Below are positions 1 to 6,798 of a DNA stretch of 64,000 nucleotides, one piece after another. Each line of letters opens with the position of its first letter. Positions within the stretch are counted from its first letter, which is position 1. The notes beneath the pieces are model-generated. The model did no database searches and had not been told where the DNA came from. It saw nothing but the letters and a program-made list of their open reading frames with translations. Origin of the DNA: Oryzomonas sagensis. Lineage in GTDB: Bacteria; Desulfobacterota; Desulfuromonadia; Geobacterales; Pseudopelobacteraceae. The stretch spans positions 1 to 64,000 of the forward strand of contig NZ_VZRA01000007.1 in NCBI RefSeq assembly GCF_008802355.1, given 5' to 3'. The translations under genes were made by a program, and so were the position numbers.

Positions 1-892
1 TGCCGCTGGCATCATAAGCCTTGGCGGAAAGGGTATAGCTGCCGTTGGCAATGGAGGCGGTATTCCAACTGTAGCTGTACGGGGCGGTATTGGCGGCATA
101 CAGCAGAGCGCCATTCTCATAAAATTCAACACTGCTCACTCCCACGTTATCACTGGCAGTGGCAGCGATGGTTACTGTCCCGCTCACCACGGAACCCGTG
201 GCCGGTGACGTCACCGATACCGTCGGAGCCGTCGTGTCGCTGCCCGCAACCGTTACCGAGACAACACCGGATTGCCCCACGTTGCCGGCGGCATCATAGG
301 CCTTGGCCTGCAGCGTGTAGCTGCCGGAGGCAAGCCCGGCGGTATTCCAGGAATACACATAGGGGGTCGCGGTGTCCGTGGCCTTAAGAACGCCGTTCAC
401 GTAGAACTCCACCTTCGTTACCCCCACGTTGTCGCTGGCGCTGGCATTGACCGAAACCGTGCCGCTCACCGTCGCACTTGCGGTCGGAGAGCTGAGGGAC
501 ACGGTCGGCGGGGTCAATTCGGGGATACTGGCGACATTCGAGTAGGAGCTTTCGACACCGGAGGCGTTATAGGCGGCAACGGCAAAGTAGTAGGCATGGG
601 CCGGGTCCAGTCCCGTGATGGTGGCGCTGGTCAGGCTCTGGACATCGAGAGGGGCCGCGCCCTGGGTGGCACCGGTCCCCTGAAAGGGCTGGGTGGCGGA
701 ATCTGCCTGGTAATAGACCTTGTAGCCGGTCACGCTCGGATCCGTATCGGCATCCCACTGGAGAACTATACTGGAGGCAAAACAGGTAGCTTGGGCAGCT
801 ACGAGTAAAACCATCGTGAGCAGATTGACCAAAAACAATCGGGACTCACCAATCCAGCCATTTCCTGTGTTCTTCCATGTAGCAGTTCTCAT
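1..892 (-). CDS. Exported FnIII / bacterial Ig-like repeat protein (3' end outside window)
   Basis: The gene runs off the left edge, so only about 297 codons are present. The ATG at 892 follows an AGGAG ribosome site and lies about 25 nt past the terminator of the riboswitch at 918-1030. A hydrophobic segment at residues 19-35 ending in CFA suggests Sec export; Met27 is a less likely alternative start. Residues about 40-125 resemble a fibronectin type III domain (LQWDADTDPSVTGYKVYY). At least two ~90-residue Big_7-like Ig modules follow, each with a DNVGV..VEFY core and a SYTL.AKAYDA end. No enzymatic domain is visible. Inference: a secreted surface or matrix protein whose expression is gated by the riboswitch and CRP-type sites upstream. 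The true C-terminus and any anchoring signal cannot be seen. Confidence 0.85.
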   Translation of the reverse strand, partial: MRTATWKNTGNGWIGESRLFLVNLLTMVLLVAAQATCFASSIVLQWDADTDPSVTGYKVYYQADSATQPFQGTGATQGAAPLDVQSLTSATITGLDPAHAYYFAVAAYNASGVESSYSNVASIPELTPPTVSLSSPTASATVSGTVSVNASASDNVGVTKVEFYVNGVLKATDTATPYVYSWNTAGLASGSYTLQAKAYDAAGNVGQSGVVSVTVAGSDTTAPTVSVTSPATGSVVSGTVTIAATASDNVGVSSVEFYENGALLYAANTAPYSYSWNTASIANGSYTLSAKAYDASG

Positions 893-917
893 TTTGCGTT
901 CTCCTGTTTTTGCCAAT

Positions 918-963
918 AAAAAAGCCGGGGCCGATATACCTTTTGGTATTTCGGCGACCCGGC
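918..963 (-). terminator. Intrinsic terminator of riboswitch 1
   Basis: Read on the minus strand, GCCGGG..GCCGA.ATACC pairs with GGTAT.TCGGCCCCGGC around an AAAA loop and is followed by six T. The 5' arm contains the 3' strand of the aptamer P1 helix (ATACC), so ligand-stabilised P1 and the terminator should exclude each other. Inference: ligand binding favours read-through into the gene at 1-892 (an ON switch). Confidence 0.9.
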
Positions 964-1030
964 TGTCTCAAGGAGACCCTGTAGGCTTTCCGTCCCATCC
1001 TCGCGGATGGTTTAGTATTATCGTGTACCC
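945..1030 (-). promoter_or_regulatory. GEMM-I riboswitch 1 (predicted cGAMP type, GEMM-Ib)
   Basis: The minus strand carries the GEMM-I core: a GGTA/TACC closing helix, ATAATACTAAACCATCC, a GCGA tetraloop hairpin, GGGACGGAAAGCCTAC, a GTCTC..GAGAC helix and AGCCGGGTCGCCGAAA. Aligned by eye to the Vibrio Vc2 aptamer, the base at the ligand-contacting position 20 is A instead of G. Family knowledge: Geobacter GEMM-I RNAs with A20 prefer 3',3'-cGAMP over c-di-GMP. It lies directly upstream of the FnIII/Ig-like gene at 1-892, with its own overlapping terminator. Confidence 0.92.
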
Positions 1031-1046
1031 TTCTTTATGTAGTTCC

Positions 1047-1052
1047 TTTATC
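1047..1052 (-). promoter_or_regulatory. Candidate -10 element of a class II CRP-type promoter
   Basis: GATAAA (4 of 6 matches to TATAAT) on the minus strand would put the transcript start near 1040, ten nucleotides before the riboswitch. With that start, the nearer TGTGA-N6-TCACA palindrome (1074-1089) is centred at -41.5, the standard class II activator position. No convincing -35 box is present, which fits an activator-dependent promoter. This is inference from spacing only. Confidence 0.5.
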
Positions 1053-1073
1053 GCAGAAAGCCCCAAGTAAAGG

Positions 1074-1089
1074 TGTGACCGGTCTCACA
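1074..1089. promoter_or_regulatory. CRP/FNR-family operator, proximal copy
   Basis: TGTGACCGGTCTCACA is a perfect TGTGA-N6-TCACA palindrome, identical in its half-sites to the cAMP-CRP consensus. It is embedded in a 22-bp segment that recurs 41 bp further upstream with one change. Confidence 0.7.
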
Positions 1090-1114
1090 AAATCAAGGAA
1101 GTCTTCGTCAGAGG

Positions 1115-1130
1115 TGTGACCGGGCTCACA
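1115..1130. promoter_or_regulatory. CRP/FNR-family operator, distal copy
   Basis: TGTGACCGGGCTCACA is a second perfect palindrome. Its centre is exactly 41 bp (about four helical turns) from the proximal copy, so both would face the same side of the DNA and sit near -41.5 and -82.5 of the predicted start. Confidence 0.7.
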
Positions 1131-1283
1131 AAAGAGATGAATAATTGGAATCGGGAGAACAAGATTTGTTGCAAGGAGGGATTTTACGGCTCGCAGGAGG
1201 CAGTCACGCGGTTATCTGATCCCGGCTGAGGTCTACTGCAAGGGAGTGCTTGAACAAACCAGAGTAAAGAAGAGATGCGGGGC

Positions 1284-1333
1284 AAAAACAACCCGGCTGT
1301 CGTTACATTCTCCCCAAAAAGAAACAGCCGGGT
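1284..1333 (-). terminator. Second, mutually exclusive terminator behind riboswitch 2
   Basis: The arm ACCCGGCTGT (1324-1333 on the minus strand) can pair either with the upstream ACAGCCGGGT at 1363-1372 or with another perfect copy of ACAGCCGGGT at 1291-1300, which is followed by TTGTTTTT. Both pairings give 10-bp perfect stems ahead of a T-run, so two alternative terminators share one arm. Confidence 0.7.
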
Positions 1334-1372
1334 CTCCTATACCTGATGATGGTATTTCGGCGACCCGGCTGT
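1316..1372 (-). terminator. Intrinsic terminator of riboswitch 2
   Basis: ACAGCCGGGT (1363-1372) pairs perfectly with ACCCGGCTGT (1324-1333) on the minus strand and is followed by TTCTTTTT. The 5' arm overlaps the 3' part of the aptamer, giving the same switch geometry as at 918-1030. Confidence 0.85.
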
Positions 1373-1435
1373 CTCAGAGAGACCCTGTAAGTTTTCCGCC
1401 CCATTCACACGAATGGTTGAGTATTATCGCGTACC
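1351..1435 (-). promoter_or_regulatory. GEMM-I riboswitch 2, partly degenerate
   Basis: This copy shares the ATAATACTCAACC core, the CCATTC..GAATGG hairpin and the GTCTC..GAGAC helix with riboswitch 1, and position 20 is again A. However, the highly conserved GGAAAGCCTAC is GGAAAACTTAC here, which removes the G and a C that start the third helix. It lies downstream of the 380-residue protein gene (1622-2764) and upstream of the CRP-type sites, and no open reading frame follows directly. Inference: a decaying duplicate, or a copy used only as a regulated terminator between the two units. Confidence 0.85.
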
Positions 1436-1436
1436 G

Positions 1437-1621
1437 TTTTTTTGAACTTCCGCTGGCAAATACTCTGAGCAGCAATTCATGTCGACTGAATTCAACACCA
1501 TGCGACACGGAACAAACAAACCCTTGACCATCTGAAATCACGTGTTTTTATACAGAAGACGGTTTATTTTCACGTGGTGGTGCGGTTTCTCTCTGACGAT
1601 CTCTCATCAACCGGCAGTTGG
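1437..1621. other. Intergenic region without a recognised element
   Basis: This stretch lies between the stop of the 380-residue protein gene and riboswitch 2. It contains two CACGTG motifs (around 1541-1552 and 1572) but no convincing terminator, coding sequence or CRP-type palindrome. Confidence 0.5.
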
Positions 1622-2764
1622 TCATTGAACCGTGGCTTTAAGATTCTTCGGCGCAGTCGGACCAGATGCGACACTGCCACCAAGAGTAACTGGATAACCG
1701 GACGCATTTGCGGTCCCGGTCGAATCGACAACATACAAATAAGCGGTTGCATTGCTTGCAAATCCACCTTGATTAACCGTCGCAACAATAGACCCAGCTG
1801 ACCACGACATGAGCGGCTGGATTTCGCAACTTTTCCGAGATGCCCATGTGGAGGCATCGCATAGTTCAACACGAGATTGGCTACCCTTTTGGACATAAAT
1901 ATCATCTTGCCAAACGGTTCCAGCCGTCTGGCCATTGCCAAAATAGTTTTGAAATTCAATAAAATTCCAAGCCGTTCCTAAAACATGTGTTTTCAAACCA
2001 GTATAAGTACTTGAGTGCAGAGTGCTTCCTGGCTCATAATGTGTAACAGTAACAGTGCCGTCCGATGCGCTGGTGGAAGAACTGGCTGTAAGGTAATAAT
2101 CCATTCTATGCCATGTTCCTTCAGTTTGTGGAAATAAGTTCGTGTCTATCCAGACGGTATGATCGTTGCTCGTATTAGGGTCCACGTAAAAATATGTCTG
2201 ATAAGTACCCCAGTTTGAAAACATTAGCTCTTGCGGTCCATCAACAATAGTATCATTTTGAGAAAATCTCAGCATTTTCCACTGATGATTATTGAGTCCA
2301 TTGCCAGTAGTGACTTTAACCCAGTATGATACAAATATGGACTCACCGACGCCTATCCCGCTTGGCAGCGAGTAGGAATAAGCCGCCTCTAAAGCACCGT
2401 CAGCTGTTGTAGTAACAGCTTTAAGGGATTTACTTCCACTATGCGGAGTATCGGTAGAATAGAGCATGTGTCGCCAGTCTTTATTATTGCTCCAATTATT
2501 CCTGGTAAACTCGGCACCGTCACTGCCAGCTTCAACGGCAGTACCTATCGACTCAAAGTTTGCCGTACCTGCCGAGGGGTTGCCGGTGAATCCTGAGCCA
2601 CCGATTGTAATGCTTAGCCCGTTTTGATATGTGCCGGCAGCGGATACAGCAGAAGAGGTGACACTCGCAGCAGATGTTGCAGTGCTGGCAATTGAAGTGA
2701 TAGAAGGTGTGGCGCCAGCCACCGATGACCACAGTATAGCCCCAATTACTAATAGTCTTTTCAT
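1622..2764 (-). CDS. Exported protein of unknown function, riboswitch-controlled
   Basis: 380 residues starting at an ATG with an AGGGAG ribosome site. A signal peptide is clear (MKRLLVIGAILWSSVAGA, cut after residue 18). After a Ser/Thr/Ala-rich stretch, residues about 48-75 resemble the start of an IPT/TIG-like fold (ITIGGSGFTGNPSAGTANF). The central 200 residues are rich in Trp, Tyr and Asn and look like a beta-sandwich of the concanavalin/polysaccharide-lyase kind (FVSYWVKVTTG; VWQDDIYVQKG). The final residues (PTAPKNLKATVQ) look like the linker that usually opens a fibronectin III domain, but a stop follows at once. I do not recognise a named family. Inference: a secreted carbohydrate-binding or matrix protein under the control of the riboswitch at 2882-2967. 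Confidence 0.85.
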   Translation of the reverse strand: MKRLLVIGAILWSSVAGATPSITSIASTATSAASVTSSAVSAAGTYQNGLSITIGGSGFTGNPSAGTANFESIGTAVEAGSDGAEFTRNNWSNNKDWRHMLYSTDTPHSGSKSLKAVTTTADGALEAAYSYSLPSGIGVGESIFVSYWVKVTTGNGLNNHQWKMLRFSQNDTIVDGPQELMFSNWGTYQTYFYVDPNTSNDHTVWIDTNLFPQTEGTWHRMDYYLTASSSTSASDGTVTVTHYEPGSTLHSSTYTGLKTHVLGTAWNFIEFQNYFGNGQTAGTVWQDDIYVQKGSQSRVELCDASTWASRKSCEIQPLMSWSAGSIVATVNQGGFASNATAYLYVVDSTGTANASGYPVTLGGSVASGPTAPKNLKATVQ

Positions 2765-2852
2765 TATTCATCTCCCTTTTCCCTTAATACTTGGCCACAA
2801 AACATTGTCAGACACGCCTTAATTATAAACCCGCTCCAACCGGTAATTAAAT

Positions 2853-2899
2853 AAAAAAACCGAGCCCGTTATACCAATTGTGGCATTTCGGCGACCCGG
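2853..2899 (-). terminator. Intrinsic terminator of riboswitch 3
   Basis: On the minus strand CCGGGTCGCCG..TGCCA pairs imperfectly with TGGTATAACGGGCTCGG, followed by seven T. The hairpin is less regular than those of the other two riboswitches but has the same overlap with the aptamer's closing helix. Confidence 0.75.
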
Positions 2900-2967
2900 C
2901 TGTCTCGTGGAGACCCAGTAGGCTTTCCGTCCCATTCTCGCGAATGGTTTAGTATTATCGTTTACCC
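2882..2967 (-). promoter_or_regulatory. GEMM-I riboswitch 3 (predicted cGAMP type)
   Basis: The minus strand has GGGTAAACGATAATACTAAACC, a CCATTC..GAATGG hairpin closed by GCGA, GGGACGGAAAGCCTAC, GTCTC..GAGAC and AGCCGGGTCGCCGAAATGCC. The closing helix is GGTA with TGCC, a G-U variant of the GGTA/TACC pair in the other two copies, which supports a conserved helix. Position 20 is A. The leader continues about 90 nt past the terminator to the ATG at 2764. Confidence 0.92.
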
Positions 2968-3014
2968 TATGATATTTCTTAAAATAAAAGCTAACAAAAA
3001 ACCAAATCAAATCA

Positions 3015-3030
3015 TGTGATGTTAATCACA
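3015..3030. promoter_or_regulatory. CRP/FNR-family operator upstream of riboswitch 3
   Basis: TGTGATGTTAATCACA is a perfect TGTGA-N6-TCACA palindrome. On the minus strand candidate -10 elements lie at 2988-2993 (TGTTAGCTT, extended -10; site then at -41.5) and 2969-2974 (TATCAT; site near -60.5, but the start would cut into the aptamer). The start is therefore unresolved. Confidence 0.65.
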
Positions 3031-3056
3031 AAAAATATGCAAATTCACTTAATGAG

Positions 3057-3992
3057 CTACAATCTCATTTCTTTTCTAAAAAGACGTTTTTGAGCCATAT
3101 ACCAGAAAGAAGGCCTGTTTTTATCAATGCTATGTATAATATCTAGCGTTGAATCAAGTAACTTATTTCTACTATTTAAATATTTATTTAAACCAGACAT
3201 TCCATCACAAACACCTTTTATCCAATATTTAAGTTTTCTATCTCTAATAGAATAAACAAAAGTTGATAAAAGGCCTTTAAAAATATAGATAATTGAATAA
3301 GTTAATGGAAAGTTTCTAGCAGCAACCATGAATTGGTTTCTTGTATCATAATAATATCTATACCATGATTTTCTACCAGATTCGGCATGGTGATGAACCA
3401 AGCAAATATCGCCACAATATTTAACCTCGTAGCCTGAATTCATAATCCTGAGTGCTATGTCTATTCCTTCATGACTCAGAAAGAAATCTTCCGCATAGTA
3501 TCCCGCCTTTTCAAATACTTTTTTCCTAAATGCAACTGCGCCTTCAGTAATTTCGTACGTCAAAAATGATTTATTTTCAAACTCGTCAGACCTACAGTGA
3601 TGAATCCAATTACAAATCTTTCCTTCTATATGATCCACTACTTTAAAATTCAAGGCCCCCAAATTCTCATTTGAAACAAAATAATTAATAATCGTCTCAA
3701 TTTTATCATCATCCACCCCAAATATATCATCATCAATTGTTATAATAATATCACCGTTTGCCTTTTTAATACCAATATTACGTGCAGCGACACCAATATT
3801 GGTACTTGTTTTATGATAAGCAACATACTGATATTGTTTTACAACAATACCAGTATTATCTACTGAATTATTATCAATTACAATTATTTCCAAATTATTA
3901 TATCTAATATTGGTCAGCGAGGCCAGTAATGTATTTAAAAAATTGGCTCTATTATATGTCAAAATACATATTGAAACTGTTATATTTTTCAT
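3057..3992 (-). CDS. Family 2 glycosyltransferase
   Basis: 311 residues from MKNITVSICILTYN; an in-frame ATG at 4025 would add 11 residues, and neither start has a strong ribosome site. GT-A features are in order: the nucleotide-binding start (ILTYNRANF), a donor Asp segment (VIDNNSVDNTG), and the metal-binding run TIDDDIFG near residues 97-104. A later HEGIDIALRI segment fits the catalytic region of rhamnosyl-type GT2 enzymes. It is the last gene of the 41-kb co-directional run. Base composition is strongly AT-rich, like the next gene upstream and unlike the rest of the locus, which suggests acquisition from an AT-rich donor. Substrate unknown. Confidence 0.85.
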   Translation of the reverse strand: MKNITVSICILTYNRANFLNTLLASLTNIRYNNLEIIVIDNNSVDNTGIVVKQYQYVAYHKTSTNIGVAARNIGIKKANGDIIITIDDDIFGVDDDKIETIINYFVSNENLGALNFKVVDHIEGKICNWIHHCRSDEFENKSFLTYEITEGAVAFRKKVFEKAGYYAEDFFLSHEGIDIALRIMNSGYEVKYCGDICLVHHHAESGRKSWYRYYYDTRNQFMVAARNFPLTYSIIYIFKGLLSTFVYSIRDRKLKYWIKGVCDGMSGLNKYLNSRNKLLDSTLDIIHSIDKNRPSFWYMAQKRLFRKEMRL

Positions 3993-4062
3993 AACGAATA
4001 ATACCTTATATTGTTTTAAATTCAAACAATGCTAGCTTCAACTTAATTAAAAATTGAGCTTG

Positions 4063-5406
4063 TCAAACTTTACGATCGAGACCGTTGATTAGATACAATT
4101 CACTAGTTTTTTCAGTAACTATTTTGTTTATATTGTAAAGTGAAATGGCAACACCACACCCAAGCCACCAATATATTTCATACAAATCCATACCAAAAAA
4201 GCCAAGAACCAATCTTATTGCGATATAAGCGAATACCGCCGTTGTAATGCATTGAAGAAATTTTAAATCTTTTATATTTTCCTCTGCCTTAGATTTTATA
4301 ACGTCACTACTAAAATTATTATACAGTATTTCAGTATTATCTATCAATAAACGTGCTAGATTTTTTTTAATTATACTGAGCATTGTTAACATCTTGTATA
4401 TTAGCAATAGAAATATAATAAGCCCATGAATTCCCAGGTTTGTCGCCACCTCCAAATACAGATTATGTGTGTCCTGTGACCTATTAAAATATTGTGACCT
4501 GACTTTTGGGAATGCTTGTATTCCAACACCGAATGGGTGTTGATAAAATATTTCTATCGCATCCTTCATTATTTCAACTCGCTTCTCAGATGAATGACCT
4601 TCTTTTTCTTTCATGGTAAATATTGAATTAAACCTTTCAACATATTGTAATGGAACAACTAAATAAGACAAACTCAAAAAAGCAATGAGAATTAATACGT
4701 ATTTTGTACGTTTTAGATTAAACATTATAAAAAACATAAAGAAGATAAAACCAACATAACCCGTTCTTGATCCAGTATAAATAATGATATTAAATGAAAA
4801 TATAGCTAACACTAAAAGAGTTATTTTTATATACTTATTAGATATTGGCCAAAGCGCATATATAAACGGCAGCGTGCCAAGGGCCATCCCTGAAAATGAA
4901 TTAGGGTGCTCATAGATCGGGGTAGGACCATGAAGCCTCATCACCCCCTGATTTTCCCACATCATACTTCCCGTTATTTTACCGAAAAATCCTTCTTCGC
5001 CCATCTTAAAACAGGCCAACAAAAAGGCAGCCAAGAAAAATTTCAAGTGCCGAGGGCTTCTTACAAAACAGGTAATAAACCACGCCATGCACGCAAACTT
5101 TATGATTCTATCCCAAAAAACATCAATGGATCTGTCAAAATCATAAGAAAACGGCAAAGAAACCACTAAAATAAAAAAATACAATCCAATATAGGGGAAG
5201 AGAGGGCAGTTCCAATTCAACTTAGGAGTGAACAAAACAGACAATACAATAAGAATGGATGCATAAATAAACTCAAATCGTATACTGCCAAGCATTGGTA
5301 CTCTGATGCCTATTTCCAAAAACCATATAACAACATACCCACATAGCAGAAGGATACTTAGCAGAGATATATCGGGATATTCAGTTATTTCTATTTTATT
5401 TTTCAT
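4063..5406 (-). CDS. O-antigen polymerase/ligase family membrane protein (Wzy/WaaL-like)
   Basis: 447 residues with about 10-12 predicted transmembrane segments. Near residues 285-330 is the motif region expected of the Wzy_C/O-antigen ligase family: HPFGVGIQAFPK, then a periplasmic loop with QDTHNLYLEVATNLG, where the His-Asn pair is characteristic. Enzymes of this family join polyprenol-linked glycan units (polymerase) or move them to an acceptor (ligase) at the periplasmic face. It is the only such candidate in the window, so it may polymerise the product of this locus. The gene is very AT-rich, which fits the rapid exchange typical of wzy genes. No clear ribosome site precedes the ATG. 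Confidence 0.8.
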   Translation of the reverse strand: MKNKIEITEYPDISLLSILLLCGYVVIWFLEIGIRVPMLGSIRFEFIYASILIVLSVLFTPKLNWNCPLFPYIGLYFFILVVSLPFSYDFDRSIDVFWDRIIKFACMAWFITCFVRSPRHLKFFLAAFLLACFKMGEEGFFGKITGSMMWENQGVMRLHGPTPIYEHPNSFSGMALGTLPFIYALWPISNKYIKITLLVLAIFSFNIIIYTGSRTGYVGFIFFMFFIMFNLKRTKYVLILIAFLSLSYLVVPLQYVERFNSIFTMKEKEGHSSEKRVEIMKDAIEIFYQHPFGVGIQAFPKVRSQYFNRSQDTHNLYLEVATNLGIHGLIIFLLLIYKMLTMLSIIKKNLARLLIDNTEILYNNFSSDVIKSKAEENIKDLKFLQCITTAVFAYIAIRLVLGFFGMDLYEIYWWLGCGVAISLYNINKIVTEKTSELYLINGLDRKV

Positions 5407-5439
5407 ATATTTCGCATAGGTTAGGTGAATTCAAATACG

Positions 5440-6798
5440 TTATTGTACCCGGCAAATGGAAAATCGGTATTTCCCAGATTTTTCAGGTTTGATACAATCT
5501 ACAAGCTTAATTGTCACATTAACACCATTTCCGAGCAATTTTATAAAATATTCAGACAATTCATATTGTGTACCTCTACTATAATCTAAAGCAGGAACTA
5601 CCAATAGAACAATCTGATCCATAGTTTCTTGCACAATCTGCAATTGTGCTATGCCGGAAAATTTCGTCAACGTATTTTCAATCAATGACACGCCAGCGAC
5701 CCTGGAACCATCCCTTCGGATCAAGTAATCCGCGACTCTGCCGGTAACTTGTTCCATTAAAGGCAGCCCCCTTCCGCAGGAGCACTTTCGTTCGCTTGGA
5801 ATCCCCATATCCTCAACCTGGTATCGGATAAAAGGCATTGCATAATTCATTAAATCAGTGATTACAATCTTACCTTGTTCTCCTGGCTTTGCAGGAGTAT
5901 TGTCTTCCTTCAGGAACTCAATGTAGAGATGTTCAATATTCAAATGCAAACCTTCGTGTTTCTCGCATTCAGATGCGATCAGGCTTAATTCCTCACAACC
6001 ATAACGGTCGGTAACTTTAACCCCAAAAACCGACTCAATAAACTTACGTTCATTTGGCAAAAGCATCATTGAGGTTGATAAGATGCCTCTAGGCTTTATC
6101 TCCTTGATTCCAAGCTTATTGACGTATTCCGCCAATATATAAAGAGAATGGGCATGACCATACAAAAGAGATGGTTTGGCGCGCTCCCATTCCGCCGCAA
6201 AAGTCTTCACGGCATGTTCCGTGACGTTCATGGTATCTAGATATATCAATGGGTTCAGCAGCCAGTTCTTTAATTTTCCTTTTATATCTTTAGGCAGCTC
6301 AGGATTTCCCCATACGGCACCAACGGGTTCCCCAACCTCCCACCCAGTCCATCTGTCATGCCGACGAGCACAGGCGTTGCGCAATTCGCTGCACTTTTCG
6401 GTGAGATAAACGTCAAGTGGCTTTCCCGTCGAGCCCCCGGTTTTATAGTGTTGTAGCTCTGCCGTATCAAAATCGCGACTGATCATGCGCAGCGTATTTT
6501 TACGAATGTCTTCTTTGGTTAGAAGCGGAATAACGTGCAAATCCTCGGGAGAACGCACTGATTCGGGAGTAATCCCGGCTTTTTCGAACCTTTCGCGGTA
6601 AAATGAGTTATTTTCCCATACATGGCAAAGCATGCGCTCAAGCCGTTGCCATTGCCTGTTTTTCAACTCCTCTTCCGGTAAAAATTGTGTTTGCTCCAAC
6701 TCGCGCCAGTATCGGAGGAGGGGACTGCCGTTAAGCCGGAAAATGAGCGGCTCGAACAGCTTGCGGCGTAGCAGCGACGATGTAATGCTACCCGGCAT
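5440..6798 (-). CDS. CapK/phenylacetate-CoA ligase-like adenylate-forming enzyme
   Basis: 452 residues with a strong AGGAGG ribosome site before the ATG. The adenylate-forming P-loop is visible as TGGSTGKPLDVYL near residues 119-131, followed by YGCEELSLIASEC (about 265-277), the substrate/AMP signature of the PaaK/CapK group, and a C-terminal hinge region. Family knowledge: such proteins recur in capsule and exopolysaccharide loci, where they are thought to activate an acyl group for sugar decoration; the exact reaction is mostly unproven. Its start overlaps the end of the upstream glycosyltransferase gene by 11 bp, so translation is probably coupled. It could supply an activated acid to the nearby GNAT-type or hexapeptide acyltransferases, which is speculation. 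Confidence 0.8.
   Translation of the reverse strand: MPGSITSSLLRRKLFEPLIFRLNGSPLLRYWRELEQTQFLPEEELKNRQWQRLERMLCHVWENNSFYRERFEKAGITPESVRSPEDLHVIPLLTKEDIRKNTLRMISRDFDTAELQHYKTGGSTGKPLDVYLTEKCSELRNACARRHDRWTGWEVGEPVGAVWGNPELPKDIKGKLKNWLLNPLIYLDTMNVTEHAVKTFAAEWERAKPSLLYGHAHSLYILAEYVNKLGIKEIKPRGILSTSMMLLPNERKFIESVFGVKVTDRYGCEELSLIASECEKHEGLHLNIEHLYIEFLKEDNTPAKPGEQGKIVITDLMNYAMPFIRYQVEDMGIPSERKCSCGRGLPLMEQVTGRVADYLIRRDGSRVAGVSLIENTLTKFSGIAQLQIVQETMDQIVLLVVPALDYSRGTQYELSEYFIKLLGNGVNVTIKLVDCIKPEKSGKYRFSICRVQ

Noticed and set aside
272-808. 178-residue plus-strand open frame
   Set aside because: It is antisense to the FnIII/Ig-like gene, whose reading frame gives clear domain motifs; the plus frame has no ribosome site or family features.
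816-1070. Plus-strand frames of 84 and 93 residues (816-1070, 1246-1527)
   Set aside because: They run antisense through structured riboswitch sequence and share residues only because the riboswitches are repeated.
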